Source: Aeropyrum sp.
GTDB taxonomy: Archaea; Thermoproteota; Thermoprotei_A; Sulfolobales; Acidilobaceae
NCBI GenBank assembly: GCA_015521685.1
Contig: WANT01000047.1
Location: 1-64,000 of the forward strand
Length of the DNA stretch: 64,000 nucleotides
Direction: 5' to 3'
Below, one piece after another: positions 62,497 through 64,000 of this stretch. Below the pieces are notes generated by a model, which was given only the letters and a program-made list of their open reading frames with translations, did not search any database and was not told where the DNA came from. A program made the translations under genes and the position numbers. Numbering within the stretch: position 1 is the stretch's first letter; every line of letters begins with the position of its first letter.

Positions 62497-63744
62497 CTAG
62501 TCTCTAATGAGCCTAGAAAGCTCGCCCACCAAGATCTCCTCAACTTCATCCAGAGTAACACTACCTTTGAGTGACGCCTCCTCGAAGAGTCTCTGGAGCG
62601 CTCTCACGACCTTCTTAGTATACGCGTTCATAGCCATCTCCAGGACCTCATCAGGAGGCACCTCTCTCTTCAGAGAGCTTGTAGCCCTCGCGAGCTCCCT
62701 TTGGCTGAGCCTGCTTAGAAGCCTGGCGACGGACCTAGAAGCTTCCCTCCCAGGCCTCTTAGCGAGGAGTTCCAAAAGATCCTTCAGCTCTGACTCAATA
62801 ATTGACTCGGCTGCTGGGAGCCACTTCAGCCTCTCCCTCAGAGCCCTCCTAGCTTCCTCCTCTAAATGCTTCATGTGGAATACCCTCCCCTCAACTCTGG
62901 GGGTTGCTGGTGGGTTGGAGACGTCTATAACAATCTTAGGCGTATTCCCTTCAAGATCTTCCTCGCTCAAAACGAGATGCCCGCCGCCCACTGCTACATA
63001 GAGGACGTCGATCCTTCTAACCAGCTCTCGAAGCGCATCAAGAGGTAAAACCTCCCCATCGACACCGCCACACAGTGCGAGGACCTCGCGTCCTCTGCTA
63101 ACAGTCCTGTTAAACACCAATAGCAGGGAAGGCTTGGACTTCATGCATAGAAGGTTTGCGATACTCCGAGCTGCCATACCAGCACCAACTACTCCGATCT
63201 TAAGCCCCTCTAGGCTCCCAAGAACTCTCTCCGAAAGCTGTACTGCCGCTCCTATATATCCAACCCCGCCTCGCGAGATGCCCGTCTCACTCCGAACCCT
63301 GGATCCAGCTCTTAGTGCTTTATGGAAGACCTCGTCTAGAAGGGGGGTTGTAAAACCTAGCTCTCGCGCCTTGAGCCATGCTAGCCTCACCTGGCCGAGG
63401 ACCTCGTGGTCTCCTATAATCCGCGACTCGAGACCGGCTGCTACTCTGAAGAGGTGTCGAATCGCGTCGATTCCACGGAGCTCGACAACCGCGCCTCTTC
63501 CACCAGCAGTTGATACTATCATCGATGCAACGTGAGCTAGCAGGCTTTTCGGAGGCTCGTCAAAGTACGCCTCGAATCTGTTGCAAGTAGCGAGAACTAC
63601 AACACCCCTAGAACGGAACCCAAGATCCCTCAGAATATCCTCCCACTTCCCCTCCAGCCTAGAGAGGACCTCACGTCTAGCAAAGTTAATGTTAGTTCCA
63701 ACCATGACAACCCTGCTGGTCAGAGCTTCCCCTGTCACAGCCAT
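62497..63744 (-). CDS. hemA: Glutamyl-tRNA reductase
   Basis: First committed step of tetrapyrrole synthesis by the C5 route: reduces Glu-tRNA to glutamate-1-semialdehyde. 415 residues. Catalytic Cys54 in VLATCNRFE, GLESRIIGDHEVLGQVR (about 113-129), NADPH site GVVGAGMAARSIANL (about 194-208) and VIDVSNPP. The C-terminal helical dimerisation part is complete. It starts within the 3' end of hemC (10-bp overlap), so the two genes are co-transcribed. Confidence 0.96.
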   Translation of the reverse strand: MAVTGEALTSRVVMVGTNINFARREVLSRLEGKWEDILRDLGFRSRGVVVLATCNRFEAYFDEPPKSLLAHVASMIVSTAGGRGAVVELRGIDAIRHLFRVAAGLESRIIGDHEVLGQVRLAWLKARELGFTTPLLDEVFHKALRAGSRVRSETGISRGGVGYIGAAVQLSERVLGSLEGLKIGVVGAGMAARSIANLLCMKSKPSLLLVFNRTVSRGREVLALCGGVDGEVLPLDALRELVRRIDVLYVAVGGGHLVLSEEDLEGNTPKIVIDVSNPPATPRVEGRVFHMKHLEEEARRALRERLKWLPAAESIIESELKDLLELLAKRPGREASRSVARLLSRLSQRELARATSSLKREVPPDEVLEMAMNAYTKKVVRALQRLFEEASLKGSVTLDEVEEILVGELSRLIRD

Positions 63745-64000
63745 TCCCTAGCAACCCCCGACAGTCGTCTACCCAGGCTGATGGCGGCGGATAGGGACTC
63801 TTCGCGAGACGCATCTACAGACGCCCAAAACGAGTGTGACCCATCAGGGGAGAGCACTACACCAGTAATCCTTACCACGCTACCCAGGTCCTCGGCATAC
63901 GCACCAATAGGAGTTCTGCACCCTGCTCTAGCCCCCTCAAGAACCCCTTTTTCAGCAAGAGCCACCGCCCACCATTGAGGCGGCTCAACACCGCTAAGCT
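63735..64000 (-). CDS. hemC: Hydroxymethylbilane synthase, C-terminal part (partial)
   Basis: The frame is open to the window edge on the minus strand. The visible residues, EKGVLEGARAGCRTPIGAY then VRITGVVLSPDGSHSFWA, are domain 3 of porphobilinogen deaminase. The Cys in AGCRTPIG is the dipyrromethane cofactor attachment site. Upstream codons read PPQWWAVAL, continuing the frame before the GTG at 63965, so that GTG is not the start. Immediately precedes hemA with a 10-bp overlap. Confidence 0.93.
   Translation of the reverse strand, partial: LSGVEPPQWWAVALAEKGVLEGARAGCRTPIGAYAEDLGSVVRITGVVLSPDGSHSFWASVDASREESLSAAISLGRRLSGVAREWL

Overview
The window is chromosomal DNA from a hyperthermophilic archaeon of the Crenarchaeota (Thermoproteota), most likely a Desulfurococcales-type organism. 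Evidence: an A-type ATP synthase, the archaeal ribosomal protein set (S4e, L32e, L19e, Rpp29), a TIP49-like ATPase, an XPD-type helicase, intron-bearing tRNAs with bulge-helix-bulge sites, C/D-box guide RNAs, very frequent GTG and TTG starts, GGGGTG/GAGGTG ribosome binding sites and TATA promoters. Base composition is near half GC by eye; the species is not identifiable by reading alone.

Layout. 1-3824: A-ATP synthase genes A (5' end cut by the window), B and D. 3977-10878: small membrane protein, C/D guide RNA, UMP kinase, acyl-CoA synthetase, malic enzyme, two tandem acetyltransferases and an MFS-like membrane protein. 11000-13320: CBS protein, degenerate metallo-beta-lactamase-fold protein, AbrB-ACT regulator and a small unknown. 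13365-20203: ileS overlapping a stand-alone Cas4-like nuclease, then a MoxR ATPase and its VWA partner. 20311-29679: ribosomal protein cluster S19 to L15, including a 54-residue S14 and an Rpp29 gene whose conserved N-terminus lies in frame upstream of any usable start. The cluster starts at S19 (no L3/L4/L23/L2 before it) and ends at L15 (no secY after it). 29824-39849: thioesterase, two carbohydrate-active enzymes (GHL6-like, GH130-like), then a serine beta-lactamase-fold hydrolase, a renal-type dipeptidase and a penicillin-acylase-family enzyme, suggesting scavenging of glycans, D-amino-acid peptides or N-acyl amides. 39846-47521: dcd, an AT-rich island, an MBL hydrolase, TIP49-like ATPase, tRNA-Lys with a non-canonical intron, a second C/D RNA, XPD-like helicase and ferredoxin. 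47769-56660: DJ-1/PfpI protein, third C/D RNA, hexose phosphomutase, DUF357-nucleotidyltransferase fusion, phosphoesterase, second acyl-CoA synthetase, YHS protein, threonine synthase with no canonical start, tRNA-Tyr with a canonical intron, and an adenosine-specific kinase-family protein. 56681-64000: acylaminoacyl-peptidase-like S9 protein, a GC-rich structured RNA resembling an H/ACA guide, a sugar-phosphate nucleotidyltransferase, a large Thr-rich surface protein, a beta-CASP-like MBL nuclease and the heme genes hemA and hemC (hemC cut by the window end).

The most rewarding signals are small RNAs and broken reading frames rather than proteins: three C/D RNAs sharing box spellings and a 14-nt C'-to-D spacing (one predicted to methylate the wobble base of tRNA-Lys(UUU)), an H/ACA-like RNA, two intron-bearing tRNAs, and two essential genes (Rpp29, thrC) whose conserved 5' parts lack a start codon.
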